Shown: positions 21,698 to 31,544 of the stretch, piece by piece | Position numbering within the stretch: position 1 is the stretch's first letter | How the letters are laid out: every line of letters begins with the position of its first letter | Assembly (NCBI RefSeq): GCF_021295315.1 | Contig: NZ_JAIMJA010000009.1 | Span: forward strand, 106,737-170,736 | Length of the DNA stretch: 64,000 nt | Source: Motilimonas cestriensis | GTDB lineage: Bacteria > Pseudomonadota > Gammaproteobacteria > Enterobacterales > CBDFNC01 | Direction: 5' to 3' | Made by a program: the position numbers and the translations under genes | Notes under the pieces: model-generated | Databases searched by the model: none | Told to the model about the DNA's origin: nothing | Seen by the model: the letters and a program-made list of their open reading frames with translations, nothing else

Positions 21698-21722
21698 GCC
21701 GGCCATTTATGGCCGGCTTTTT
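21698..21722 (+). terminator. Terminator after the M48 protease gene
   Basis: GCCGGCC, loop ATTTAT, GGCCGGC, then five T; between convergent genes. Confidence 0.88.
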
Positions 21723-21739
21723 CTTATCTATTGGCTATG

Positions 21740-24700
21740 CTATTTTTCTGACTTATCACTGGGAATAGTACTATTTTCTTGATTGACTATTGCTGACAGC
21801 ATCGGCGCGGTTGCCAACCAAGCGCCGCCTTGGGTATAACTCACAAACCACCACTTGCCCCATTTTATCAATTGGGTGGCTATCCATAGTGACCATAGCA
21901 ACATCATCACACGATAAACCCAAAGTGGTAAACTATAAACCTGCACTGAAGGTAACGCGCCGGATGTGACATGGTCTTGAAAGAAGTTAAATAAATACGA
22001 ACTACTACCATTACCCACCACTTGCATATCGGGAGTTGCTAATAATCCAACAGGAATAACCAACAGCAAAGAGATTAGACAAATCAAGGTCAGAAGCAAA
22101 AGCCCTACTTGTAGCATGTTAAACTGCCAATGCGCCAGCTTGTTAGGCGTTATAAACTGGTTGCGATAAGCCATCGCGAAAAAAAACAGTGCAAATATCA
22201 CGACGCCATAACTGCTCACGGTTGAAAAGCCCAGTCCGACTAAAATCCAAGCCATGGTATTCACCGGTAATGTTAAACGCAATTTTCTCGCGAGCAAAGG
22301 CAAGGCTAATCCCCCTAATACCACTACACATAACATGCCCCAGTACAACATAGATGCCCCTAACGAAGGGCCGTTGAGAAAGAGTAACCAACGATCCCGG
22401 GGCAACTCAAACTCAATATCGATATTAGAGACCTTGCCCGGTAGTTGAATTTCCGCGCTGGTTTCCGCCCATGTTAACGCACGTGGTAATTGAAACTTAA
22501 GCTCAATGTCCTGCTCACCGGGATGCAATGGCACGACCACACTCGAAGCACTATTGATACTCAGGCCCTGACCATCATGCATTAAAGCCGTAATGTTAGC
22601 GTCATTAGCAAGATCTATCTGGTAATCTATTCCTTGGCTGGCGCGAACATTAAGCTTAAGGGTCACCGTCTGACTATTCTTACCTGCCACTTGCGACAAG
22701 GTGGCTTTTTCTGTGGTAAATACGCTACCGGCAATACCTGCCGGGCGCTGCACTTGAATGTCTAATTGCTCACCCGCCCAAGGTTTCCATTGTGGTTGCA
22801 ATTGAGCGGCTGCGCCATCAGGCTTCACCGCTGCGATGCCACTGAAGCTAACATGCCAAATCGAGGACGGGATAACACGCCAACGCTCGGAATATGCGCT
22901 GCTTTTAGCAGCCTGCAAGCTAATTGATGGCGTTATTGGTAAAGCAGAATGCCAAACATAATTGCGTTGGCCTTTAGGGATTTGTATGGTGACTGAGCCA
23001 TCATCATTCACACGATGGCCTGATGAAAGCACTTGCTCACCCGGTAATAAAGCGACGGTAAACGTAGCCGATTCCCCCAACGGAGATATCTTTTCAACGT
23101 GGGTTTCTACTTGCCACTGATTGCCTAAACTAATTTGTCGGTGAACAATGGCGTATGATTTCACTGGCAATGGCGCCAAAGTATCATTGTTTTCAACCGC
23201 CATGGCCTGCTTAGACACTAACCCGATATTGTTTTTCAGCACCACGCCATCACGTATACCATCAACCAACCAATCCGGTGTGTAAGTGGTAAAATTATGA
23301 ATAGCTAAAGGTAAACTGATTGCCATCTCATCATTTATAATCGGCCCTTGCAGTGAGACCTGATGCTGACCCTTAGCGACATAAATAAGCTGGCGACCTT
23401 GATATTTACGCAATACCGCCTCTTGATTATCAAGCGTGATTGTTTCAGCTTGCCATGTATTGCCAGCTGTTGGCAGCGCAATAGCCACACGCTCACTGGC
23501 AATGACAGTGAACGATAAGCGTAATTGCCCATCACTTATCTGCAAATGCCCTTGGTCTAAAGACACACAGTGAGGCAAGCAATCTGGCGCAGCCAACAAC
23601 CTAGCCTCATATTCCGTCAGTAAATACTCTGGCGGAAATTCTTGTGCTTGGCTTGGCTGACTTATGAGCCCACCAGAGAGGCCTAACACGATAACCAATG
23701 CAACCGAAGCCATTGAACTTGTTGGCTTAGTCATATCGTTAGGCTTGTTTACGTGTTCATCGGCTAATGATTTAAATCGGGCAACGTTAACTAATTTAGT
23801 CACGACCACTAGCGCCATGGCGCTAAGCAATAATACGTTCAGCACCCGCCATAGCGCCGTCATCCAAGGAGAGGAGTAAATCACATCAATTTTCTGTGCA
23901 GCCGTCACCATCCCCGTGGCTTGAATATCAAAACGGTTCCACCGCCAAGTCGGCACTCCTGGCCCCGTTTGCACGCGGTCATTTTCGCCTACTTGATAGA
24001 GCGATCTCACCTTAACTCCATCATTACTTGTTTGCTGTTCGTGACGTTGCAACTTATCGACTTCACGGCTGATTGCTTGCTGTTCTACCGCCATCGGGCT
24101 AGCACTTTTTTGTTGTAGCTCTTGTAATGGCTCTATTTCATCAAAGTGCGCAACGCCAACAGACTCATGTTCGAGCAAAGCACTTGTGGAATAAGAACCC
24201 GTGCCAGAATGCTCTAAACTGGGATACAGCGCCAAACGCAGTGATGACACACTAAATACAATAACGCTAAGGGCCAAAATGAAAACAGGTATTAAGGCTA
24301 CTCGCGACACCCACACTTTATATTTTCCTATCGGCAGTGAAATTAAGCCAATCAACAACAGCAATATTGCCCACCATGCATTAGGCGCTTTATCTTCATG
24401 AAAACTCAATATTAACGTCAACGCCATCAAGATTGCTCCTTTCACACCCAATAACTTGTTTGCTACTGCAATCAGGATCATCAGCCAGAATATGTCCCAT
24501 AAATTCCATTGCTGGATCCAAGTGCCCTCAACCCCGTCAACACCACTGGCGTGGAGTGCGCGCCAACCCGGAGGTAAATGAATACTGGCTCTAAAATCCG
24601 TCACGTCACTTTGCCAGCCAACCGCATTAAAATGGTGAACATCTTTAATGGAACTAACTGCTTCAAGGTTGATCTGTGGGCTGCGCACTTCGACCCCTTG

Positions 24701-25903
24701 CTGCCCATCAAGATCGGTGATTAGTACCGCCTGACCATTGACTAAGGCTCGCCCAGCTTGCATCTCACTATCGGCATTAAGCCGCCAGCCTTGATTCATT
24801 TCACCGCGCACTAAATCTTTGACCACTGCACTTTGACCATTAAAGGCGAGCCAAATTTCACGACTTATATTAATGGTGTTGTTGTGCTGCAGATTCACCA
24901 TCGAGTCTTTACTAGTGATCTGTAATGTTTGATTTGGTTGCAATCGGTAAGTCGGCAAATTTTTCCACTGCGAAGGAATATCCACTAAGGATGTATCAAC
25001 ACTTGTTGCCCCCGTCAGCGAGACTTCGCGCCAACGAGGATCGCTGGTAAAACTAACATATTCATTGTCAGGCCAAACCGTGGATTGCTTATTGGTTTGA
25101 AACGCCGTGATATTACCAACCACACGGCTATGCAAGGTAATGTCATGAATACCAGGTTTAACTTGTACCCTTAGCATGCCATTTTCTTCTAATCGCGCTG
25201 GTAAACTTGATGCTAATTGAAGGGTGTTAATGTTATCCCATGACACTTGTCCGATTTCAACTTCACGTGGCTTACCACTGACGAACAGTTTTATCTGAGT
25301 GGTTAACCGCATTGGCACATCATCTGTTAACATCCGGTACACCTCTACGCGCAAAGTATCTTTGGCATTTTCAGTCACCGCTGGCTTTTGTGCGAAAATC
25401 AGCTGGTTGTTGATGATGCTGGTTGGCACTTTCTGGCCATTTTCTACCACACTGATCAAGGCTAAGTCATCTGGTAGCTCAACACCGGAGGGCAAGCGCG
25501 ACCAGAAATATTGACCTTTGATCAGGTGACGACCTTGCTTTAACTGTATATAAGGCTTGCCCTTTTTATCAATCACCACAGCAGGTTGCTGATCGACCGT
25601 TACTTGGCTCGGCCAATGAGATTGATTACCGGGCAAGCGTACCTCTCCGACACGAGAAAACACTTCAATTGTCATTTCAAATCGCATTCCCTTGCCCGTT
25701 AACTCAGCTTTAAATTGCGCGGGCCAGTTACATACGCGTTGTCTATTTACTGACATCAACCACGGACAGTCGAGGTCAGGATGCCTTTGTTGCACCCATT
25801 GCTGCCAGCTAGGCATAAGGGCTGAACCATTGGCAGCCTGAGCAAGGTTAAATAAACAACTGCACAAGGTGATAAAAACAAGCAACAAGCGAATTAATCG
25901 CAT
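21740..25903 (-). CDS. Large envelope protein of unknown function, internally duplicated
   Basis: 1387 residues; I do not recognise a named family. A signal peptide (about 1-24, ending LAQAANG) leads a beta-rich extracytoplasmic module that begins with a Cys-containing motif (DLDCPWL...RVCNWP). A cluster of helices covers about 465-560 and another helix about 675-700. At about 725-750 a second signal-peptide-like stretch ends SQPSQAQEF. A second module starting with paired Cys (APDCLPHCVSL) and KGQHQVSLQGPI near 755-850 resembles the first (KQGRHLIKGQYFW). At least five helices close the protein (about 1175-1370). It reads like two related membrane proteins fused. Single gene, convergent with the M48 protease. 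Confidence 0.75.
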   Translation of the reverse strand: MRLIRLLLVFITLCSCLFNLAQAANGSALMPSWQQWVQQRHPDLDCPWLMSVNRQRVCNWPAQFKAELTGKGMRFEMTIEVFSRVGEVRLPGNQSHWPSQVTVDQQPAVVIDKKGKPYIQLKQGRHLIKGQYFWSRLPSGVELPDDLALISVVENGQKVPTSIINNQLIFAQKPAVTENAKDTLRVEVYRMLTDDVPMRLTTQIKLFVSGKPREVEIGQVSWDNINTLQLASSLPARLEENGMLRVQVKPGIHDITLHSRVVGNITAFQTNKQSTVWPDNEYVSFTSDPRWREVSLTGATSVDTSLVDIPSQWKNLPTYRLQPNQTLQITSKDSMVNLQHNNTINISREIWLAFNGQSAVVKDLVRGEMNQGWRLNADSEMQAGRALVNGQAVLITDLDGQQGVEVRSPQINLEAVSSIKDVHHFNAVGWQSDVTDFRASIHLPPGWRALHASGVDGVEGTWIQQWNLWDIFWLMILIAVANKLLGVKGAILMALTLILSFHEDKAPNAWWAILLLLIGLISLPIGKYKVWVSRVALIPVFILALSVIVFSVSSLRLALYPSLEHSGTGSYSTSALLEHESVGVAHFDEIEPLQELQQKSASPMAVEQQAISREVDKLQRHEQQTSNDGVKVRSLYQVGENDRVQTGPGVPTWRWNRFDIQATGMVTAAQKIDVIYSSPWMTALWRVLNVLLLSAMALVVVTKLVNVARFKSLADEHVNKPNDMTKPTSSMASVALVIVLGLSGGLISQPSQAQEFPPEYLLTEYEARLLAAPDCLPHCVSLDQGHLQISDGQLRLSFTVIASERVAIALPTAGNTWQAETITLDNQEAVLRKYQGRQLIYVAKGQHQVSLQGPIINDEMAISLPLAIHNFTTYTPDWLVDGIRDGVVLKNNIGLVSKQAMAVENNDTLAPLPVKSYAIVHRQISLGNQWQVETHVEKISPLGESATFTVALLPGEQVLSSGHRVNDDGSVTIQIPKGQRNYVWHSALPITPSISLQAAKSSAYSERWRVIPSSIWHVSFSGIAAVKPDGAAAQLQPQWKPWAGEQLDIQVQRPAGIAGSVFTTEKATLSQVAGKNSQTVTLKLNVRASQGIDYQIDLANDANITALMHDGQGLSINSASSVVVPLHPGEQDIELKFQLPRALTWAETSAEIQLPGKVSNIDIEFELPRDRWLLFLNGPSLGASMLYWGMLCVVVLGGLALPLLARKLRLTLPVNTMAWILVGLGFSTVSSYGVVIFALFFFAMAYRNQFITPNKLAHWQFNMLQVGLLLLTLICLISLLLVIPVGLLATPDMQVVGNGSSSYLFNFFQDHVTSGALPSVQVYSLPLWVYRVMMLLWSLWIATQLIKWGKWWFVSYTQGGAWLATAPMLSAIVNQENSTIPSDKSEK

Positions 25904-26117
25904 CTCAAAAATCCTTTAAATTGAAGATGTAAATGAGTAGAAAATAAGCGTAATCGTATTTAACAGATCGAACCTTACTTAGGGTTACCTTTTTAGCATA
26001 AATAAGAAGTATTCATCATGAACGCTGAGTTGATCACAAGATAAAATCACATTCTCACATTGAAATTCATTTCGCGAAGCAACCTTACGCAGTTAAAAAG
26101 GATTTTATCGTGCTAAC

Positions 26118-26264
26118 TAACCTCTGTTTTGCTTAAGCTTATTACGAGCGGATAAAGTATGTTTTTACTGCAAAATTTCGTTTTCAATTTAGGCCTTGTT
26201 TGGGTCTATTTATCGCGTTTTTGCAGGCAAAATATACTATTTTGCTTATCCATAACTCGGGTTA
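26118..26264 (+). repeat. Palindromic MITE-like repeat, family 2 copy 1
   Basis: 147 bases bounded by TAACC...GGTTA. The core GGATAAAGTATGTTTTT is mirrored by AAAATATACTATTTTGCTTATCC, with GCAAAATTTCGTTTTCA and CGCGTTTTTGCAGG inside. Two further copies are at 56881-57015 (inverted) and 58588-58741. No coding capacity. It fills part of the 436-base gap before the next gene, in which nothing else is evident. Confidence 0.85.
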
Positions 26265-26339
26265 ACCATCTAAGTTGATTGAATCTGGTTAGCTACTGCT
26301 TCATCATTAACTTGCTGTAGTAAGGGTTATGGAGGAAAA

Positions 26340-26873
26340 ATGAGCGACGTTGGCTTGGGCTGCACCGATTTTAGTTTTGCAGTTTATATTGAGAACAAGC
26401 CTGTCATGGTGGCGTATCGAGAGTTGGATCACGTCAAACCAATGAGCACTGGTGAAATACAACATATTGGCTTGGAGTGTGGCAATGGATGGCGCAAGGT
26501 GTTCAATGTCTATGCCAAGCTTTTATACGCCCTTGACGCTGATCAGTTTAAATTTTCTTGCGCCGCTCCATCGTGGCAGGCATATCGAGAGCAGTATTTA
26601 CTGCAACGAGGCAGTGCTACCGCATTGTTATTTAGCCCGCCAACATTAAGTAAAGACAGCGCTGTGTTGCACATTATTTGTGGCAAAACCTACGCCAAGG
26701 AATTACTCAAATCAGGTAAAATGGAGGCCAATTTAGTGTGGCTGGATGAACAATTTGCCATTGATATGCAAAACAAACTCATTGTCTGCCCTTACTTTGA
26801 CTATAGGCAACTGTCTAATCGTAAAATTGAACACTTGGCCTGCTTATTAAGTCAGCTGGTACAAAACAAGTAA
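26340..26873 (+). CDS. Hypothetical protein, 177 residues
   Basis: A good GGAGG site seven bases before the ATG supports this start. Soluble, no signal peptide or membrane helix. It starts SDVGLGCTDFSFAVYIENKP and contains several Cys and Trp residues, a mixed alpha/beta pattern and an internal HIICGKTYAKEL segment. A central variable loop is followed by a conserved-looking VCPYFDYRQLSNRKIEHL near the C-terminus. I do not recognise the family. It is convergent with the two small genes that follow. Confidence 0.7.
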   Translation: MSDVGLGCTDFSFAVYIENKPVMVAYRELDHVKPMSTGEIQHIGLECGNGWRKVFNVYAKLLYALDADQFKFSCAAPSWQAYREQYLLQRGSATALLFSPPTLSKDSAVLHIICGKTYAKELLKSGKMEANLVWLDEQFAIDMQNKLIVCPYFDYRQLSNRKIEHLACLLSQLVQNK

Positions 26874-26879
26874 GGATCG

Positions 26880-27152
26880 CTACTCCACTTTTAGCTGCGC
26901 GCCGCAAAATGGGCAAAAGTTAACTAAAATCATGCTGTGGTAAATGATCTCACCAACGGCTTCTGCTTCGCCCATTGCCACTTCTTCTTCATCGGCATAG
27001 TGAATACCGTGCAGTTGCCATGCGTCTACTGGCTCATCTTGGCTGACGCTGCAATGTACTAAGCGATCAAACTTAGGGTAAGCATTTTGTTGGCATTGAT
27101 GCTCTGCGTCATATTCGCAGTCTGTCATTTCGCCCAATTCAATTAAATTCAT
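26880..27152 (-). CDS. Hypothetical protein with C-terminal Cys pair, 90 residues
   Basis: Acidic protein ending in NFCPFCGAQLKVE, where CPFCG is a zinc-ribbon half-site. Two more Cys lie near the N-terminus (DCEYDAEHQC) and could complete the site. No signal peptide. Its stop is seven bases from the stop of the convergent 177-residue gene. A conserved small-protein appearance suggests a real gene; function unknown. Confidence 0.68.
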   Translation of the reverse strand: MNLIELGEMTDCEYDAEHQCQQNAYPKFDRLVHCSVSQDEPVDAWQLHGIHYADEEEVAMGEAEAVGEIIYHSMILVNFCPFCGAQLKVE

Positions 27153-27183
27153 AGATCCTCAAGGGGTTATATTTGGGGTTTTA

Positions 27184-27387
27184 TTAAATTAATGTTTTAT
27201 ATAGGTCAACAGCTTGCAGGTAGCTGTTTAATTGTTCAGGGTCGTTCATTTTAGCTTTTTGTTGCTCCAGATAAAATTCCGGCTCTTGACCGTTTCTCAC
27301 CTTCCAAACATCGTATGCAGCTTGTTTATCCAACTCTATCGCTTGTTTTTCGTCGGCAGGTAGCAGTGCCAAATTATAGGTAGTCAT
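27184..27387 (-). CDS. Hypothetical protein, 67 residues
   Basis: Charged, helix-rich protein (TTYNLALLPADEKQAIELDKQ...) with no membrane segment. It is followed on the same strand, 31 bases later, by the 90-residue Cys-pair gene, suggesting one transcript. Upstream is the terminator of the LeuA-type gene. Unknown function. Confidence 0.6.
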   Translation of the reverse strand: MTTYNLALLPADEKQAIELDKQAAYDVWKVRNGQEPEFYLEQQKAKMNDPEQLNSYLQAVDLYKTLI

Positions 27388-27400
27388 CGCATTTCCAAAT

Positions 27401-27424
27401 AAAAAATCGCCCGTAGGCGATTTT
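27401..27424 (-). terminator. Terminator after the LeuA/CimA-type synthase gene
   Basis: Read on the minus strand: AAAATCGCC, loop TACG, GGCGATTTTTT. It lies between the synthase stop and the 67-residue gene. Confidence 0.8.
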
Positions 27425-27452
27425 AACGAAAGTCGTGGTGGCTCACCAGTAC

Positions 27453-29000
27453 TTAAACGTCTGAGGTTTGTTTACTGTGCAACTTAATATTTATCATTCG
27501 TAACGTTGCGCCAATCCCCGCCAAGACTTGGTTGGTGTTAACCCCACGGGTGCGTAATATCTTGCCTTCGTCTTGCCAAGTGACAATACACTCGGTTAAG
27601 GCGCTGGTTTGTCCGCCTGGTGGAATACGCAATTCGTAATCTAACAATTCAGGAAAATCAAATTGCTCTTGTTCATTTAACACTTGCTTCATGGCACTGA
27701 TGAAGGCGTCAAAACCACCATTACCACTGCCTGCTGATTTACGAATGCTGCCATTAACCGATACCCGAATGCTAACAACAGACTCTAGGTCCATCCCAGA
27801 GGTAATCGAACAATTAAGCAACTGAACGTGGTTATAATCTTTACGCTCGAGCAAATCTGCCACTAAAAACGGTAAGTCTTCTGGTGTAATGCTGGCCTTT
27901 TGATCGCCTAGTTTAACAATGCGTTTGAGCAGCATTTTTTGCTGCTCTTCACTGAGTTCAATGTCCATCGCTTCTAGGTTTTTCGCCAGCGACGCTTTGC
28001 CACTCATTTTACCCAGCGCATAGCTGCGCTCACGGTTAAAGCGCTCCGGGGTTAAGGCTGACATGTATAGGCCGCCCTTCTTATCCCCGTCGGCGTGAAT
28101 GCCACTGGTCTGGGTAAATACATCAGCGCCAACAATCGGTGTGTTATCTGCAATGCGTTTACCGGAAAAGTTTTCCACTAACTGACTAATATGATGGATC
28201 TGACCTTCATCAATGCCCACTTCTAAGCCCAGTTTATCTTTTAATACAACCGCTACTTCAGCCAGAGAAGCATTACCGGCACGCTCACCTAAACAATTAA
28301 CAGTACAATGAATAGAGCTGATACCCGCTTTAACCGCAAACATAGCATTAGCAGTAGCTAAGCCATAATCATTGTGTGGGTGAAAATCAAACTTGGTGTC
28401 GGGGAAGCGAGTTAGCATATCTGACAAGCTATCGAATACCTCATCTGGCGACATCACGCCTAAGGTATCAGGCAGCATAAAGTGTTCAATGCCACTATCA
28501 ACTAGCTTTGTCACCATGTCATAAACATACTGCGGGCTATCTTTATAACCGTTAGACCAATCTTCGAGATAAATATTCACCCGTAAGCCTTGGCTTAAGG
28601 CATAGTCAACGGTTTGCTTTATATCGGCAACATGCTGATCAAGGGATTTCTTAAGTTGCTCACTGCAATGTTTCAAACTGCCTTTGGCTAACAAATTGAG
28701 CACTTGACCACCAGTATCGGTGATCCAATCTACGCTCAAGGTGTGATCCACAAAACCCAATACTTCAATGCGATCAACTAAACCTTCAGTTTTAGCCCAT
28801 TCATTTAGCTTTTTAACCGCTTCTTTTTCACCGTCAGATACGCGAGCAGAAGCGACTTCAAGACGGTCAATCTTCAGCTTTTGTAACAGCGCTTTAGCAA
28901 TACTGACTTTTTCAGTCGGAGGAAAGGAGACAGATTGGGTTTGCTCACCATCACGAAGGGTGGTGTCCATTAAGAGTACACGGCGGTTTGATTGTCCCAT
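27453..29000 (-). CDS. LeuA/CimA-type alpha-isopropylmalate or citramalate synthase
   Basis: 515 residues from the ATG at 29000, preceded by AAGGA nine bases upstream. The longer frame to 29084 runs into a terminator stem and is rejected. The HMGL-like TIM barrel has the metal-binding MDTTLRDGEQT start, FHPHNDYGLATAN and CLGERAGNASL. A C-terminal LeuA_dimer allosteric domain (about 385-510) has SITSGMDLES and IPPGGQTSALTE. The enzyme condenses acetyl-CoA with a 2-oxo acid: 2-oxoisovalerate for leucine, or pyruvate for isoleucine by the citramalate route. The sequence resembles the CimA-like branch more than E. coli LeuA, but substrate is not settled. Downstream of leuD, past a terminator. Confidence 0.85.
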   Translation of the reverse strand: MGQSNRRVLLMDTTLRDGEQTQSVSFPPTEKVSIAKALLQKLKIDRLEVASARVSDGEKEAVKKLNEWAKTEGLVDRIEVLGFVDHTLSVDWITDTGGQVLNLLAKGSLKHCSEQLKKSLDQHVADIKQTVDYALSQGLRVNIYLEDWSNGYKDSPQYVYDMVTKLVDSGIEHFMLPDTLGVMSPDEVFDSLSDMLTRFPDTKFDFHPHNDYGLATANAMFAVKAGISSIHCTVNCLGERAGNASLAEVAVVLKDKLGLEVGIDEGQIHHISQLVENFSGKRIADNTPIVGADVFTQTSGIHADGDKKGGLYMSALTPERFNRERSYALGKMSGKASLAKNLEAMDIELSEEQQKMLLKRIVKLGDQKASITPEDLPFLVADLLERKDYNHVQLLNCSITSGMDLESVVSIRVSVNGSIRKSAGSGNGGFDAFISAMKQVLNEQEQFDFPELLDYELRIPPGGQTSALTECIVTWQDEGKILRTRGVNTNQVLAGIGATLRMINIKLHSKQTSDV

Positions 29001-29056
29001 GCGGCACGGTCCTTGTTTCACGTAAAAGATTACACCTAACGTTGGGTGTAAAAAAG

Positions 29057-29081
29057 GCGCAGCGAATGCCGCGCCCTTAAT
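29057..29081 (-). terminator. Terminator between leuD and the synthase gene
   Basis: Read on the minus strand: GGCGCGGC, loop ATTC, GCTGCGCC, then six T. It sits inside the over-extended upstream frame of the synthase and shows the real start is further downstream. Confidence 0.85.
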
Positions 29082-29107
29082 CAACTATGGTTGCATAAGC
29101 GCGTAAC

Positions 29108-29722
29108 TTATTTCCACAACCAAGGCAGTTGTTGTTTATGCTTTTCTTCGAAAGCTGTAATTTTATCTTCATGCTTAAGTGACCAAGCAATGTCGTCTAG
29201 GCCTTCTAGCAGACTTTGCTTGCGAAACGGATCAACTTCTATATTGATCACAATGCCACCCGGCGTAGTCAGCTTTTCTTCTTCTAAATCAACAGTGAAC
29301 TCAACACCTTCATTGCCACTGATTTCAGCCATTAAGGCATCTAATTCAGCTGGCGTTACCTTGATTGGAATGATGCCGTTTTTGAAGCAGTTACTGAAAA
29401 AGATATCTGCAAAGCTAGTTGAGATAACCGTGTTAAAACCGTAATCTTCAATTGCCCAAGGCGCATGCTCACGAGATGAACCACAACCGAAGTTGTCACC
29501 AGCGACTAAAATTTTAGCGCCTTTAAAAGCAGGCTTGTTCAGTTCAAAATCTGGATTTGGCGTAATGCCGTCATCCAAATAACGCCAATCGTGAAACAAG
29601 TGGATACCAAATCCAGTACGCTCAACCTTTTTCAGGAATTGCTTTGGAATGATTTGGTCTGTATCTACGTTACTGCGATCCATTAATGCCGCAATACTAG
29701 TGTGTTTTTTATATGGTTGCAT
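29108..29722 (-). CDS. leuD: 3-isopropylmalate dehydratase small subunit
   Basis: 204 residues (E. coli 201). The aconitase swivel domain has NVDTDQIIPKQFLK, DNFGCGSSREHAPWA and DIFFSNCFKNGI, all typical. With LeuC it isomerises 2- to 3-isopropylmalate; the same pair can convert citramalate to methylmalate. It starts 36 bases after the leuC stop, so they form one operon. A terminator follows. No leuB lies next to it. Confidence 0.95.
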   Translation of the reverse strand: MQPYKKHTSIAALMDRSNVDTDQIIPKQFLKKVERTGFGIHLFHDWRYLDDGITPNPDFELNKPAFKGAKILVAGDNFGCGSSREHAPWAIEDYGFNTVISTSFADIFFSNCFKNGIIPIKVTPAELDALMAEISGNEGVEFTVDLEEEKLTTPGGIVINIEVDPFRKQSLLEGLDDIAWSLKHEDKITAFEEKHKQQLPWLWK

Positions 29723-29758
29723 TTATAACTCCAAACAACTTAGTGAGGCGATTAAGGA

Positions 29759-31162
29759 TTAAGCCCAATCACGAATATCAACAAACGTACCCGCTACAGA
29801 AGCAGCTGCGGCCATGGCCGGTGAAAGTAGGTGTGTGCGACCTCCTTTACCTTGGCGACCTTCAAAGTTACGGTTTGATGTAGACGCACTGCGTTGTCCT
29901 GGTGCTAATTGGTCACCATTCATCGCTAAACACATTGAACAGCTTGGCTCACGCCATTCCCAACCAGCTTCAACAAAAATTTTGTCTAGGCCTTCGGCTT
30001 CCGCTTGATTCTTCACTAAGTAAGAGCCTGGTACCGCGATGGCTTGAATGCCTGGCGCCACTTTTTTACCTTTTAACAACTCAGCAGCGGCGCGGAAATC
30101 TTCAATACGACCGTTGGTACAAGAGCCGATAAAGATGATGTCTAATTTTACATCTGTTAACGATTGGCCTGCTTCTAAGCCCATGTATTTAAGCGCTGAT
30201 TCAGCGGCTTGTTTTTTGATTTTGTCATCAAAGTCATCTGGGCCAGGAATTGGCGCATTAACATTAATTACTTGTTCAGGTGACGTACCCCAGGTCACTT
30301 GTGGTGCAATTTCAGCAGCATCAAGTTCAACCACAGCATCAAATGTTGCGCCTTCGTCAGAAACTAGAGATTTCCAGTAGGTAACAGCCGCATCCCAATC
30401 ATCACCTTTAGGCGCAAACTCTTTGCCTTCAAGGTAATCAAATGTCGTTTGATCTGGCGCGATCAAGCCTGCACGAGCACCACCTTCAATCGCCATGTTA
30501 CAAAGGGTCATGCGCCCTTCCATGGTTAGGTTACGAACCGCTTCACCAGCAAACTCGATAACATAACCAGTACCACCAGCTGTGCCTATTTTGCCGATTA
30601 CCGCCAGTGCTATATCTTTAGCGGTTGCAAATTTGGTTAGCTTGCCATCCACTTTGACTTGCATGGTTTTAGATTTCTTCTGTTGCAGCGTTTGTGTCGC
30701 CATAACGTGTTCTACTTCAGAAGTACCAATACCAAATGCCAATGCACCGAAGGCACCGTGGGTCGCAGTATGACTATCGCCACAACATGCCACCATCCCT
30801 GGATGAACAAAGCCATGCTCAGGAACAACAATATGGATTACGCCGTTATTTGGGCTTTCCATATCGTAAAGGTTCAAACCGTGCTCATCACAGTTAGCAG
30901 CCATGGTTTCGATTTGCTTTTTCGCAATCGGATCCACAAGCGTAGCACGGCCAGCTTTTGTTGTTGGCACACAGTGATCCATGGTAGCAAGTACACTATG
31001 TGGGTTACGGATTTTACGATTTTTCAGCTTCATGCCTTCAAAGGCTTGTGGGCTGGTTACTTCGTGCATGAGTTGTCTGTCAACGTACAACAGAGGCGTA
31101 CCGCCTTCTGGCTCGTGAACTAAATGACTATCCCATATCTTTTCATACATCGTTCTATTCAT
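29759..31162 (-). CDS. leuC: 3-isopropylmalate dehydratase large subunit
   Basis: 467 residues from the ATG at 31162 (E. coli 466). The upstream extension to a GTG at 31177 overlaps the AAGGGA ribosome site and is rejected. Aconitase superfamily: [29 protein letters not shown] and the cluster ligands in [16 protein letters not shown] and [11 protein letters not shown] (the [4Fe-4S] Cys residues). It forms the LeuCD heterodimer. First gene of leuCD; about 380 non-coding bases upstream contain no visible leucine-rich leader peptide. Confidence 0.96.
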   Translation of the reverse strand: MNRTMYEKIWDSHLVHEPEGGTPLLYVDRQLMHEVTSPQAFEGMKLKNRKIRNPHSVLATMDHCVPTTKAGRATLVDPIAKKQIETMAANCDEHGLNLYDMESPNNGVIHIVVPEHGFVHPGMVACCGDSHTATHGAFGALAFGIGTSEVEHVMATQTLQQKKSKTMQVKVDGKLTKFATAKDIALAVIGKIGTAGGTGYVIEFAGEAVRNLTMEGRMTLCNMAIEGGARAGLIAPDQTTFDYLEGKEFAPKGDDWDAAVTYWKSLVSDEGATFDAVVELDAAEIAPQVTWGTSPEQVINVNAPIPGPDDFDDKIKKQAAESALKYMGLEAGQSLTDVKLDIIFIGSCTNGRIEDFRAAAELLKGKKVAPGIQAIAVPGSYLVKNQAEAEGLDKIFVEAGWEWREPSCSMCLAMNGDQLAPGQRSASTSNRNFEGRQGKGGRTHLLSPAMAAAASVAGTFVDIRDWA

Positions 31163-31544
31163 TGCTTCCCTTACCACTCTTCACTTTGCGTTACCACGCA
31201 AATCAACCGTTGATAATAGTATTAAAATCTTACCCATCATTTCGGTGGATCAGCTGAAAATCGCAATATTAAATGATCGCTAGAATTGGCTCAAGCTAGA
31301 AATAATAAATTAAGCCAATTTTGCAGTTTAAAATGCTAACTCAAGCGCGAGCCAGCAAACAAAATAAGAACATACAACTGGTTTTTTGTATAAAACTGGA
31401 ACATTAAACCTTAAAAACACTTATGTTCAGAAACATAAACTATAAATATGAAAGTCGTTTTGTTTGAATATTTATTAATTTTTTTGGTATTTTTATGCAC
31501 TTTACTGCATGCATATGCTTAGTTCGCACTCTCTAACATCACGT
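31163..31544. other. Non-coding gap upstream of leuC
   Basis: AT-rich, about 380 bases. It must hold the leuC promoter and the 3' end of the lipoprotein operon. I looked for a Leu-rich leader peptide with an attenuator and found none. Confidence 0.5.

Noticed and set aside
29001..29084. Extended N-terminus of the LeuA/CimA-type synthase
   Set aside because: It runs through a terminator stem with T tract; ATG 29000 has AAGGA and gives the family N-terminus.
31163..31544. Possible leucine leader peptide and attenuator upstream of leuC
   Set aside because: No Leu-rich short frame and no paired terminator/antiterminator stems were seen.
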